The notes beneath the pieces are model-generated. The model worked only from the letters and a program-made list of their open reading frames with translations. It was not told where the DNA came from and ran no database searches. From an uncultured Verrucomicrobia subdivision 3 bacterium (GTDB taxonomy: Bacteria > Verrucomicrobiota > Verrucomicrobiia > Limisphaerales > UBA11358), in assembly GCA_903835255.1 (NCBI GenBank), contig CAILMI010000043.1:1-38757 (forward strand): DNA of 38,757 bases, read 5' to 3'. Made by a program: the position numbers and the translations under genes. Shown in pieces: positions 27,489 to 35,216 of the stretch (position 1 is the stretch's first letter; each line of letters begins with the position of its first letter).

Positions 27489-28736
27489 TTAAAGGAATGA
27501 TTTTCTAAATTGATGGAAGCGCACGCGATAATGAAACGGGCGCAGCGCGAATTGTTCAAGCACAGAATGGCCAAACTGGTGCGCGTCCAGATAAGCGGCG
27601 GTTTCCCAAGCCCGGGCCAGATCGGCGGCGGCAAAGGGATTGTCTCCCTTTTTGACGGCAGCGTGTAAAATGGTTTCCAACCGGTTGAGCGAGGTGTCCG
27701 GGTCGGACAAAGACCGGATATGTTTTTGGGCCGCCCGGCCCATTTCCCGGCGCAAGGCGGCGTTGCCGGCCAGCCGGAGGATCGCTGCGGCCATCGCTAA
27801 CGGCGTGCTGGCCACCAAGCCGCATTCACCGTGACGTACCAGTTCCAACTGCGCCTGATCCTGCCACGGCACGGAATGGGTGATGACGGGCCTGCCCAGA
27901 TTCATCGGCTCGGCGATGCCGTAGCCAAAACTTTCCCCGATGGAAGAGGTGTGCAGCACCACGTCCAGCGCCGCAAAGTTGAGGCGCAGCTCCTCCGGAT
28001 CCGACGTGACGGGCAAGATGATAAACCGGCCGGCATCCGGTGCCGCACGCAATTGCGCCGCGACCAGCGGGGGCGGTTCGCGCAGGAGCAGTTTAATTTT
28101 CGGATTTCGCCGCAGCGCCCGCCGGAACGCATCTAGGGCCAGGTCCGTCCACTTGTTGGGCTCCGGCCGGGAGAACCGGCCAAACAAGACTTCATCCCCA
28201 GCCACGCCCCATTGTTTCCGGAGTGCGGCAATTTCCGATCCGGGCGGCGGGTCCACCGGGTCGAGCGGATACACCGCCACGCTGGCCCGCCTGAAGAAAG
28301 CGGCATCCAGTTTTCGAAAGGAACGGCGGGCGGCCTGCACGCCACTGGTCCAGGAGATAAACAGCCGGAAATCCGTCCACGCATCCTCTGCCGGATTCTC
28401 AAGCCGACCGAAGATGTTGGTCTGGACAACGGGTATTTTTTCCGGCAGCAGGCGCAGCGCTTCCCCCAGGACATCTCCCGCATGGGGATGCCCAGGGACA
28501 TGAGCATGGATGACTTCCGGCCCGAACTCCCGCAGGGTGGCGGCGATGGGGTCGGCATTGGCCAGGATTATTTTCACAGGCACTTCGCAACGCTCCAACT
28601 CGACCCGGCGCGGCCCATCGGCCAAGGCCAGCACCTCAATCTGATGGCCGCGCTCTTTCAACCCGCGCGCCCATCGGCAGGCGGCTTTTTCAGTGCCGCC
28701 CAAGCTGAGGCTATTAAGAAAAACTGCAATTTTCAC
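27489..28736 (-). CDS. Family 4 glycosyltransferase
   Basis: A 415-residue GT-B enzyme. It begins KIAVFLNSLSLGGTEKAAC (2-20), the canonical GT4 N-terminal loop, has EVIHAHVPGHPHAGDVL (74-90), and the C-terminal donor motif IGESFGYGIAEPMNLGRPVI (266-285). The start is GTG at 28736, 3 bp after the methyltransferase stop. Together with the genes on either side it forms a tight methyltransferase-GT4-GT2 operon, so the three probably act on one building block. Confidence 0.92.
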   Translation of the reverse strand: MKIAVFLNSLSLGGTEKAACRWARGLKERGHQIEVLALADGPRRVELERCEVPVKIILANADPIAATLREFGPEVIHAHVPGHPHAGDVLGEALRLLPEKIPVVQTNIFGRLENPAEDAWTDFRLFISWTSGVQAARRSFRKLDAAFFRRASVAVYPLDPVDPPPGSEIAALRKQWGVAGDEVLFGRFSRPEPNKWTDLALDAFRRALRRNPKIKLLLREPPPLVAAQLRAAPDAGRFIILPVTSDPEELRLNFAALDVVLHTSSIGESFGYGIAEPMNLGRPVITHSVPWQDQAQLELVRHGECGLVASTPLAMAAAILRLAGNAALRREMGRAAQKHIRSLSDPDTSLNRLETILHAAVKKGDNPFAAADLARAWETAAYLDAHQFGHSVLEQFALRPFHYRVRFHQFRKSFL

Positions 28737-28739
28737 AAA

Positions 28740-29603
28740 TTACTGACTCGGCAAAACTGGTTTTCGAATAAGCGCGTAGCAGTTGAATCGCAACACGGCA
28801 GCCGACACCCAAGGCATCTGCGCCGAGGTCTGCACACTATCCGCTCCTTTTTTCTCAAAAAACCATAGAATGTCTTTTAATCGCGGCAGGTGGACGGCGT
28901 CGGCATCAACAGAATAATTAGCACCATGAAGCACGCGGGGGGAAAGGTTGATCCAGAATGCCCCGGGCGGAGCGATTAATGCTTTTTTTTCCCACCGCGG
29001 CGCGCGGATTTTTAAATCAACCCAGTGGCTGAACGCATCCATCAATCTAAATTTGCTGAGTTTTTTTAAAAAACGTTTCGGCGTTTTTCCAAAAAAAACG
29101 CTGGGGGCAATTCCTCCATTTTCTATGAATTCAGGACATATGATGCCGATTAGACCCCCAGGGCGGCAAAGCTGCCAAAGCGACTCCAAATAGGCCGGTG
29201 GATCGGCTACATGTTCAAGCGCGTAAAGGCTGGCAACCAAATCGAAAGAGTTATCCAACCGTGACCCGATTTCAAAGAATTGCGCGTTCGGAAAGCGGCG
29301 GCGATTTTGCTGCAATAAATCTTTGCTGTAGTCGAGGCCGGCGTAGTGCCCCCCCTTTTCCTCAACGTATTGGCAGAGATGCGCCGTGCCACAGCCCACT
29401 TCCAGCACCGTCGAACCCGGCGTCACCCGGGCAACAAGATCGCAATGAAACGGAAGTTCTCCCGGCGTGTAACGGTTCGCCGCCTGGTTAGCGATGGCGT
29501 AATAACTGGCGGGAGGATTTTTGTAGAAAGTGGCCAGCGCCTGCGACAAGACCGTGACTTGATCCGTGGACAGTTCCGCCCGGCGGCGCAAATCAAGGCT
29601 CAT
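28740..29603 (-). CDS. Class I SAM-dependent methyltransferase
   Basis: A 287-residue protein with motif I TVLEVGCGTAHLCQYV (65-80), the acidic end of strand 2 in AGLDYSKDLL (88-97), FDLVASLYALEHVADP (motif II-like), and CRPGGLIGIICPEFIENGG. The C-terminal third, with FWINLSPRVLHGANYSVDADAVHLPRL, is the extra lobe seen in methyltransferases of glycan clusters. It is the first gene of a three-gene operon with a GT4 and a GT2. The substrate is unknown; a sugar hydroxyl or carboxyl is likely. It lies 56 bp downstream of the flippase gene. Confidence 0.87.
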   Translation of the reverse strand: MSLDLRRRAELSTDQVTVLSQALATFYKNPPASYYAIANQAANRYTPGELPFHCDLVARVTPGSTVLEVGCGTAHLCQYVEEKGGHYAGLDYSKDLLQQNRRRFPNAQFFEIGSRLDNSFDLVASLYALEHVADPPAYLESLWQLCRPGGLIGIICPEFIENGGIAPSVFFGKTPKRFLKKLSKFRLMDAFSHWVDLKIRAPRWEKKALIAPPGAFWINLSPRVLHGANYSVDADAVHLPRLKDILWFFEKKGADSVQTSAQMPWVSAAVLRFNCYALIRKPVLPSQ

Positions 29604-29659
29604 AAATCAGCGGGTTGAATCATGGATATCCGGCCGCGAATGTGGCGCAGGCGGCAGTT

Positions 29660-31132
29660 TCAGGCAATCATTTTACGCAACGGCTGGCGCAAAAACCAGG
29701 CGGCCATTAATCCGCCATGAAAAGCCGCGGGTACCAGCAGCCAGACGGAATCCGCTGGCAGAAACAAATAAACGGTGGCAAACCCCGCGCTTACAAGAAG
29801 TTGCCATACGGCTTGCCGCCAGGTTCCAGACGCACACCACCCGCCGGCTCGCAACAGGCGGATGGTGAATAGATCCTGCGCCACCAGAGCCAGCCGACTG
29901 AACAGATAACCGTAGGCGGCCCCCACTGCCCCGAACCCGTGCCAGCCGAGCCACACGCCGGCAATGGCTAGCAATCCTGAGGCCATGGAAAAACCAATTG
30001 CCGCTTCCTGACGGTTAAGCGAAGCCAGTTGAGCGCCGGAAATATTTGCCAGCGCACTCAGGCAGCACGCCGCCACCAGCGGAACCAGCAGCGGCCCCAC
30101 CAGCGCGGCGGTTTCCCCGCCCAGTTGCATACCCATGGTGTGGCCCAGCCAGAATTTCAGGAGCACCGGATGCCAAAGCCCCACCCAGAGGGCGGCGAGC
30201 AGGTACCATTCAAAAACGAAGGCAAACGTGTCGTTATAGATTTTGGCCGCCGCTGCATGGCCACTATCCGCCACCCGCGCGGCACCATATAAAACCGGGC
30301 TCATGACGGCCACGCTAAACCCCTGCAACCGCGCCGCCAGGTTGGCGGAGATGGTGTAGGAATTAAAATCCACCGGCAACGCCAGCCGCCCTAAAATGAC
30401 CCGATCAATTGAAACAAACGTCGAGCCGATCATCAGCCCGATAAAACTTTTCCCCGTATAGCTGGCCATTTCGCGGGCGCGCGCCAGGCTGGCCGACTGC
30501 AGCTCAAAGCCGAGCTGATACTTCCGCCGAGCGTGCCACATGAAGATCCCTAGTTGCAGAACGGCCACCAGCGCCCCCCACAAAACCAAAAGCAGGGCGC
30601 TTTTAGTGAAATATGCCAAGGCAATGGCGGGCACCACCTGCAACAACCCCATCACCACCCTCAACAGGCTGATAAATTTGAAATCCAGATGCGCCTGGGA
30701 CAGGCACAGCCAATAGGTGCCGTAATAACTCAAGAATAATCCCAGCCCGCCCGAAGCAAAACACGCCCGAAGCAGGCTGACATCGGCGGGCTGAACATTG
30801 AACCATTTCGGCCCCAGCCAGACTCCGAGGCCGATGAAGACCAGCGAGACCAGTGCCAGAAACGGCAGCATGATTAAGTTGCCCGTGCCCCAATAGCCGC
30901 GCACCGCGGCATGATCGTTCCTGCCTAGAGCTACGCTAATGTAGCGTCCCACGGCCACCGCTAGCCCCATGTCAGCAAACCCGAACATGCCAGTGAAAGT
31001 AAGGACATAAAACCAGAGCGCATACATATCCGAGCCGAGCCAGCGAAGGAACAGCGGCATTGAAAAAATGTTCACGACCGAAAGCACGAGCAAGGGCAGC
31101 ATGCCCCAGGCAGATTGGCGTTTAATGCTCAT
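29660..31132 (-). CDS. Polysaccharide flippase, Wzx-like (MOP superfamily)
   Basis: A 490-residue inner-membrane protein with 12-14 hydrophobic segments starting at SAWGMLPLLVLSVVNIF. The pattern is the Wzx/RfbX type, including the N-terminal LLVLSVVNIFSMPLFLRWLG and the mid-protein FIGLMIGSTFVSIDRVILGR. It would flip undecaprenyl-diphosphate-linked repeat units to the periplasmic face, where the ligase/polymerase at 18475-20049 would use them. It stands at the head of the minus-strand methyltransferase-GT4-GT2 operon. The ATG at 31132 has no Shine-Dalgarno sequence. Confidence 0.88.
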   Translation of the reverse strand: MSIKRQSAWGMLPLLVLSVVNIFSMPLFLRWLGSDMYALWFYVLTFTGMFGFADMGLAVAVGRYISVALGRNDHAAVRGYWGTGNLIMLPFLALVSLVFIGLGVWLGPKWFNVQPADVSLLRACFASGGLGLFLSYYGTYWLCLSQAHLDFKFISLLRVVMGLLQVVPAIALAYFTKSALLLVLWGALVAVLQLGIFMWHARRKYQLGFELQSASLARAREMASYTGKSFIGLMIGSTFVSIDRVILGRLALPVDFNSYTISANLAARLQGFSVAVMSPVLYGAARVADSGHAAAAKIYNDTFAFVFEWYLLAALWVGLWHPVLLKFWLGHTMGMQLGGETAALVGPLLVPLVAACCLSALANISGAQLASLNRQEAAIGFSMASGLLAIAGVWLGWHGFGAVGAAYGYLFSRLALVAQDLFTIRLLRAGGWCASGTWRQAVWQLLVSAGFATVYLFLPADSVWLLVPAAFHGGLMAAWFLRQPLRKMIA

Positions 31133-31212
31133 GTAAAAAGGTTTCCAAGGGGATTGTTACCAGACTGGACTAGTTAATCCATGCTGAAATCCACTGCCAG
31201 GCAACGCGGAGC

Positions 31213-31395
31213 GAGACACGAATTACACGAAGGAACACGAATTGGGGACGGGGAAATTTTAACCGCAAAGAACGCAGAGCCAGCGTGACGCTGGACCCCA
31301 TTATCAAGACAAAGACTTTGACGCGAATTGCACGAATTGACACGAATTCATTGGAGCGACACCTCTCCCCGGCCCCCCCGGCTGAGGCGGAGAGG
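31213..31395 (+). repeat. Direct repeat flanking the toxin-antitoxin module, left copy
   Basis: It runs gagacacgaattacacgaa..., aaccgcaaagaacgcagag, then ctggaccccattatcaagac, tttgacgcgaattgcac, cattggagcgacacctctcc and ends ggctgaggcggagagg. The same order of blocks, with some length differences in the middle, is present at 32375-32560. The two copies are in the same orientation and enclose the TA genes. The hairpin CCAGC-gtgac-GCTGG lies at 31280-31294. Confidence 0.75.
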
Positions 31396-31403
31396 AAAAG
31401 GAT

Positions 31404-31712
31404 TTAGCTGTTGAAATCCAGCTTTACCAGATTGACTGCTCCATGTTTTACCCGGTAAAAAACGATGCCTTTGGGTTTCAATCCGTAAAAAACCAGCCAC
31501 CGGGTAAAATCCATCACCCGCCAGGAACGGACACCCGGAAAAGGAAGATCGCGCCGTTCGCGGCCAAAAAAAGGATGCTGATTTAATTCGTCAGCGGTAT
31601 GCCAGACGGCTGACGCCCAACGCCGGGCAATTTCCGGGCCGGCAGTTTCAGAAAGATAAGCCACCGATTCCTCAAGATCGGAATAGAACAGCGGACGAAC
31701 AAACAATTTCAT
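31404..31712 (-). CDS. RelE/ParE-family toxin
   Basis: A 102-residue toxin-like protein. It has the ParE pattern: FYSDLEESVAYLSETAGPE (9-27), ADELNQHPFFGRERRDLPF, RSWRVMDFTRWLVFYG and the C-terminal KGIVFYRVKHGAVNLVKL. ParE toxins generally poison gyrase, while RelE relatives cleave mRNA; the sequence fits the ParE branch better. Its ATG overlaps the antitoxin stop by 4 bp, so translation is coupled and the antitoxin is made first. It is the only plasmid-type stability gene in the window. Confidence 0.87.
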   Translation of the reverse strand: MKLFVRPLFYSDLEESVAYLSETAGPEIARRWASAVWHTADELNQHPFFGRERRDLPFPGVRSWRVMDFTRWLVFYGLKPKGIVFYRVKHGAVNLVKLDFNS

Positions 31713-31981
31713 CGCCCAGTGGACCGGGTGGCCGCCCGGGCGAGCCCGCGTTTCACGGCGGCGTCAAATTTTTGCCGCGTCAAGGGTTCTTCCGGGCCGC
31801 TGGCGATCGCTTCCTGAATCCATTGCGCGTCGCGTTTGGTGTTAAAGGCCGATTCGAGCTCGAAGCTCAACTCGACCCGGCGCAACAGTTCTCCGTTGAG
31901 GCTGCGGTGATGCGCGCTGGCCTCGCGGGTCAGGCGCGCGTGAATTTCCTCGGGAATGTCTTTGATGGTGATGCTGGCCAT
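31709..31981 (-). CDS. Ribbon-helix-helix antitoxin (FitA-like N-terminus)
   Basis: A 90-residue protein starting MASITIKDIPEEIHARL, then SLNGELLRRVEL, which is the RHH DNA-binding fold of the FitA/Arc type. The tail (SGPEEPLTRQKFDAAVKRGLARA) resembles the toxin-binding end of ParD. I choose the ATG at 31981; a TTG at 31999 would add six residues that overlap the operator. FitA-type antitoxins more often pair with PIN-domain toxins, so the partner here is a little unusual. Its promoter carries a palindrome suited to autorepression. Confidence 0.87.
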   Translation of the reverse strand: MASITIKDIPEEIHARLTREASAHHRSLNGELLRRVELSFELESAFNTKRDAQWIQEAIASGPEEPLTRQKFDAAVKRGLARAATRSTGR

Positions 31982-31987
31982 GCGGCA

Positions 31988-32015
31988 ACCATAATGCAAC
32001 CGATACGGTTGTCAA
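31988..32015 (-). promoter_or_regulatory. Promoter and operator of the toxin-antitoxin operon
   Basis: On the minus strand a consensus -35 TTGACA (32010-32015) is separated by 16 bp from a -10-like TATGGT (31988-31993). The perfect palindrome CAACCG-TAT-CGGTTG (31997-32011) fills the spacer and overlaps the -35. Binding of the RHH antitoxin there would block RNA polymerase. Transcription would begin at about 31981, the A of the antitoxin ATG, so the mRNA would be leaderless or nearly so. The hexamers and palindrome are seen; the regulation is inferred. Confidence 0.6.
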
Positions 32016-32085
32016 CCCGGCAACAGAGAGAGGCGGAGAGGGAGTTGAGATGAACCGCGAACCACGCAAAAAAAAGTGTAGCAGG

Positions 32086-32164
32086 GACGGCGCGCGCGGA
32101 GTGGCACGCCCTACCACCACGCCAAGCCAGCGGGTCGCTGGACCCCATTATCAAGACCAAGACT
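32086..32164 (+). repeat. 79-bp intergenic repeat, copy 1
   Basis: It runs from gacggcgcgcg through gagtggcacgccctaccacc and ccagcgggtcgctggacc to gactt. The copy at 32296-32374 is nearly identical, 210 bp away and in the same orientation. A small CCAGC-ggtc-GCTGG hairpin is conserved in both. Partial copies are at 31279-31316 and near 7984-8014. Confidence 0.8.
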
Positions 32165-32295
32165 TTGACGCGAATTGCACCAATTAACGCGAATTAGGGA
32201 AATGTGTCAAAAACATGCTATGACCCATTTACGTGGGTAGGGCGGGAAGTCCCTTGCCCGCCGCGATTGCTAACCCACGCGTGCGGGTTTAACCC

Positions 32296-32374
32296 GACGG
32301 CGCGCGCCGAGTGGCACGCCCTACCACCACGCCAAGCCAGCGGGTCGCTGGACCCCATTATCAAGACAAAGACT
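32296..32374 (+). repeat. 79-bp intergenic repeat, copy 2
   Basis: The second copy of the element at 32086-32164 differs at only a few bases. The minus-strand frames of both copies read the same peptide text, which comes from repetition of the DNA and is not evidence of a gene. Confidence 0.8.
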
Positions 32375-32560
32375 GAGACACGAATTACACGAATTACGGA
32401 CGGGGGACTTTTAACCGTAAAGAACGCAGAGAACACAAAGGCCAGCAAGGAACTGAAACTACTTATGAAGACAAAGACTTTGACGCGAATTGCACCAATT
32501 AACGCGAATTCATTGGAGCGACACCTCTCCCCGGCCCTCTCCCCGGCCGAGGCGGAGAGG
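32375..32560 (+). repeat. Direct repeat flanking the toxin-antitoxin module, right copy
   Basis: It matches the left copy (31213-31395) in block order and orientation: gagacacgaattacacgaa, ttttaaccg.aaagaacgcagag, aagacaaagactttgacgcg, attcattggagcgacacc, and ggc.gaggcggagagg. The middle differs by replacement of a short segment. The CT/GA-rich end can fold back (CCTCTCC with GGAGAGG). Confidence 0.75.
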
Positions 32561-32702
32561 GGGGAAATTCCAGTGTGACACTGGATGGGCGGTTCATTCG
32601 GTCCACAGGGTTCCGTCTCATGCCATTTTAAAACAACCGCCATGCGTGTCGCCCTCAGTTGAAGATTGAGAGTCGTCGAGCGCTGTGCTTACATCCTCCG
32701 CC
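32561..32702. other. Leader region of the GMC oxidoreductase gene
   Basis: It has no gene and contains copy B of the 28-bp dispersed repeat (32588-32615, two differences from 1421-1448). The DNA between 32016 and 32702 is otherwise repeats and filler with no recognisable gene. Confidence 0.5.
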
Positions 32703-34274
32703 ATGCACTGTGTCATCGGCTCTGGCCCGGCGGGTGTCGCCTGCGCGAAGGCTCTCCTCGCGCGAGGAGCCCGCGTGCTGATGCTGGACGCCGGCCTGGA
32801 ACTGGAACCCGACCGCGCCCGCATCGTCCAGCAATGCGCCGCCACCCCGCCGGCCGCATGGCAGCCCGGCCCGATCGCCATGCTGAAGGAAGGCATGACC
32901 GGGGATGCCAGGGGGGTGCCACTCAAACGGGTGTTCGGCTCCGACTTTCCCTACCGCGAAACAGAGGAGAAAATCCCGTGGCGCCAGCACGGCATCGGCT
33001 TGAAACCGTCGCTTGCGCTGGGCGGACTCAGCAATGTCTGGGGCGCCGCCATGCTCCCGTATCGCGATACAGACATTTCCGACTGGCCGGTACAGAACTC
33101 GGAGCTGGCGCCTCATTATCGGGCGGTGGCAGCCTTCACCGGCCTGGCCGCGCGCCGCGATGACCTCGAAGAAATTTTCCCGCTGCACTGCGACCAGCCG
33201 GGGGCGCTGCAATCCAGCCGGACGGCGGATTTACTTTCAAGAAACCTGCAACGGCATCGGGACACATTGCGCGCCCGGGGATGGCATTTCGGCCGGGCCC
33301 GCCTAGCGGTGCGCGCCGCAGATGGCCCCAAGGGGGCTGGCTGCCTCCACTGCGGCTTTTGCATGTACGGCTGCCCTTACGGCTGTATCTACAACTCAGC
33401 AGACACCGTCCGCGAACTGCGCGCGGATGATAACTTCACCTATCAGCGCGATGTCATCGTCACCTCCCTCCGCGAAACTCCGGGAAAGGTTATCATCACC
33501 GGCCAACACCGGGAGACGCGCGCGCCGCTGGTATTTGAAGCGGGTCGCGCCTATCTGGCGGCGGGCGTTATCCCCACGGCGCAGATCCTGTTGCGATCGC
33601 AAAATGATTACGACCAGCCCGTGCTGTTGCGTGACAGCCAGTATTTCCTGTTCCCGCTGCTGCTGGCCCGGCGGACGCCCGACGTGCCGTCCGAGGCGCT
33701 TTACACCTTGAGCCAGATCTTCATCGAGTTAAATAACCCGCGCATCAGCCGCCACAGCGTGCATCTGCAGCTTTACACTTACAGCGATACCATCGGGCAG
33801 GCGGTGCGCCAATCGCTGGGGCCCTTGAAACGACTGGCGCGGCCTCTGGAGGATCGCCTCGTCATCGTCCAAGGCTACCTGCATTCAGACGATTCGCCGG
33901 GCATCGCCCTGACGCTCAAGCGGGACGGGGGGAAGGATTTCCTCCAACTGGACGCCCGGCCCAATCCCGAAACGGGGCGCACCGTCAAAAAAGTGCTGCG
34001 CGAACTGCTGTCACAGACGCGGCGGTTGGGCGGAATGGTGGTGCCGCCCCTGCTGCAGATGGCCGAGCCGGGGCGCGGCTTTCACTGCGGCGGCTCCCTG
34101 CCCATGCGCGCGGCGCCGGGCCGGTTTGAGAGCGATACGCTGGGCCGCCCGCACGGCTGGTCGCGACTGCACGCGGTGGATGCCAGCGTCTTGCCGAGCG
34201 TGCCGGCCACGACCATCACTTTTTCCGTCATGGCCAACGCGCACCGCATCGGCTGGGAAACAGCGGCGGGGTGA
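32703..34274 (+). CDS. GMC-type FAD oxidoreductase with a ferredoxin-like five-cysteine motif
   Basis: A 523-residue flavoprotein. The Rossmann FAD loop is VIGSGPAGVACAKALLARG (4-22), and LGGLSNVWGAAMLPY (106-120) is a GMC-type segment. The C-terminal GMC domain is seen in FHCGGSLPMRAAP (H461) and HAVDASVLPSVPATTITF (490-507). Between the two halves, residues 214-228 read CLHCGFCMYGCPYGC, a Cys-x2-Cys-x2-Cys-x3-Cys-Pro-x2-Cys pattern suggestive of an iron-sulfur cluster. The substrate is unknown; oxidation of a sugar or lipid alcohol is inferred from context. I use the ATG at 32703; a GTG at 32685 would add six residues. The next gene, an SDR, follows 38 bp later on the same strand. Confidence 0.85.
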   Translation: MHCVIGSGPAGVACAKALLARGARVLMLDAGLELEPDRARIVQQCAATPPAAWQPGPIAMLKEGMTGDARGVPLKRVFGSDFPYRETEEKIPWRQHGIGLKPSLALGGLSNVWGAAMLPYRDTDISDWPVQNSELAPHYRAVAAFTGLAARRDDLEEIFPLHCDQPGALQSSRTADLLSRNLQRHRDTLRARGWHFGRARLAVRAADGPKGAGCLHCGFCMYGCPYGCIYNSADTVRELRADDNFTYQRDVIVTSLRETPGKVIITGQHRETRAPLVFEAGRAYLAAGVIPTAQILLRSQNDYDQPVLLRDSQYFLFPLLLARRTPDVPSEALYTLSQIFIELNNPRISRHSVHLQLYTYSDTIGQAVRQSLGPLKRLARPLEDRLVIVQGYLHSDDSPGIALTLKRDGGKDFLQLDARPNPETGRTVKKVLRELLSQTRRLGGMVVPPLLQMAEPGRGFHCGGSLPMRAAPGRFESDTLGRPHGWSRLHAVDASVLPSVPATTITFSVMANAHRIGWETAAG

Positions 34275-34312
34275 ACCGCCAAGGACGCCACGGGGGAATT
34301 GAAGTCTGAAAC

Positions 34313-35215
34313 ATGAAAACTGAAATGGGCAACCGCGAACCGTGTGTGAGCGGCAAGAAAATCTGCGCCATCACTGGCAGCAACGGCTATCTGGGCGGCT
34401 GCCTTAAAACTTATTTTACCGGGCGCGGCTGGGACGTCCTGGAGCTGACGCGCCACCCAAAACCCGGAACGCGCGCAACCCGCTTCCAATTGGGTGCGGA
34501 AGTTCCCCCGTCCGCACTTGCCGGCGTGGAGGCGCTGGTGCATTGCGCCTATGATTTCAGGCCGCTGCGCTGGGATGCGATTCGCGCCGCAAACGTGGCA
34601 GGCTCGCACAAACTGTTTCAGGCGGCCCGCAAGGCCGGCGTTCCCAAGGTCATTTCCATTTCCTCCATCAGCGCCTATGACGGCTGCCGCTCACTTTACG
34701 GGCAGGCCAAGCTGGAGATTGAAAAGTGCGCGCTCGACCATGGCGCGCTGGTCCTCCGGCCGGGCTTGGTTTACGGCAGCGGCCCGGGCGGGATGTTTGG
34801 CAAACTCACCGCGCAGGTGAAAAAATCGGCCGTGATTCCCATGATTGGCGATGGCTCGCAGATCCAGTTTCTCGTCCACCACGAGGATTTGTCGGCGTTC
34901 ATTGAGCACTGTGCGAGCGGCGAAGTGAAGATCCCCCCGCAGATTTTGACAGCAGCGAACGAGCAGCCGTGGGCGTTCAAGCAATTGCTACTGGAGATCG
35001 CGCGCGCGCTGGATAAAAAACCCACGTTCATTCCCCTGCCTTGGCGGCTGGTCTGGGCGGGGCTCAAGTCAGCGGAGCTGTGCGGGCTGAAACTAAATTT
35101 CCGCAGCGACAGCCTGGTCAGCCTGATATATCCGAATCCCCAGCCGGATTTTTCTGCGAATGCGGGAGAGGGACTGAACTGCCGCCCGTTTCAGGTGGAG
35201 GCACTCAAGCTGTAA
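34313..35215 (+). CDS. NAD(P)-dependent epimerase/dehydratase (extended SDR)
   Basis: A 300-residue extended short-chain dehydrogenase. It has the nucleotide loop ITGSNGYLGG (20-29), SISSISAYDGC, the catalytic Tyr-x3-Lys in SLYGQAKLEIEKC, VLRPGLVYGSGPGG, and VHHEDLSAFIEHC. It likely epimerises or reduces a nucleotide-sugar. The first ~16 residues are poorly conserved in kind. A GTG at 34346 just before the core (MSGKKICAITG) is a plausible alternative start. It follows the GMC oxidoreductase in a two-gene operon, which suggests sequential redox steps on one substrate, and it converges on the next gene with a 1-bp gap. Confidence 0.9.
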   Translation: MKTEMGNREPCVSGKKICAITGSNGYLGGCLKTYFTGRGWDVLELTRHPKPGTRATRFQLGAEVPPSALAGVEALVHCAYDFRPLRWDAIRAANVAGSHKLFQAARKAGVPKVISISSISAYDGCRSLYGQAKLEIEKCALDHGALVLRPGLVYGSGPGGMFGKLTAQVKKSAVIPMIGDGSQIQFLVHHEDLSAFIEHCASGEVKIPPQILTAANEQPWAFKQLLLEIARALDKKPTFIPLPWRLVWAGLKSAELCGLKLNFRSDSLVSLIYPNPQPDFSANAGEGLNCRPFQVEALKL

Positions 35216-35216
35216 T

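Noticed and set aside
32218..32643. 141-codon minus-strand frame in the repeat region
   Set aside because: It is made of translated repeats; the same peptide text appears in the neighbouring copy. Not a gene.
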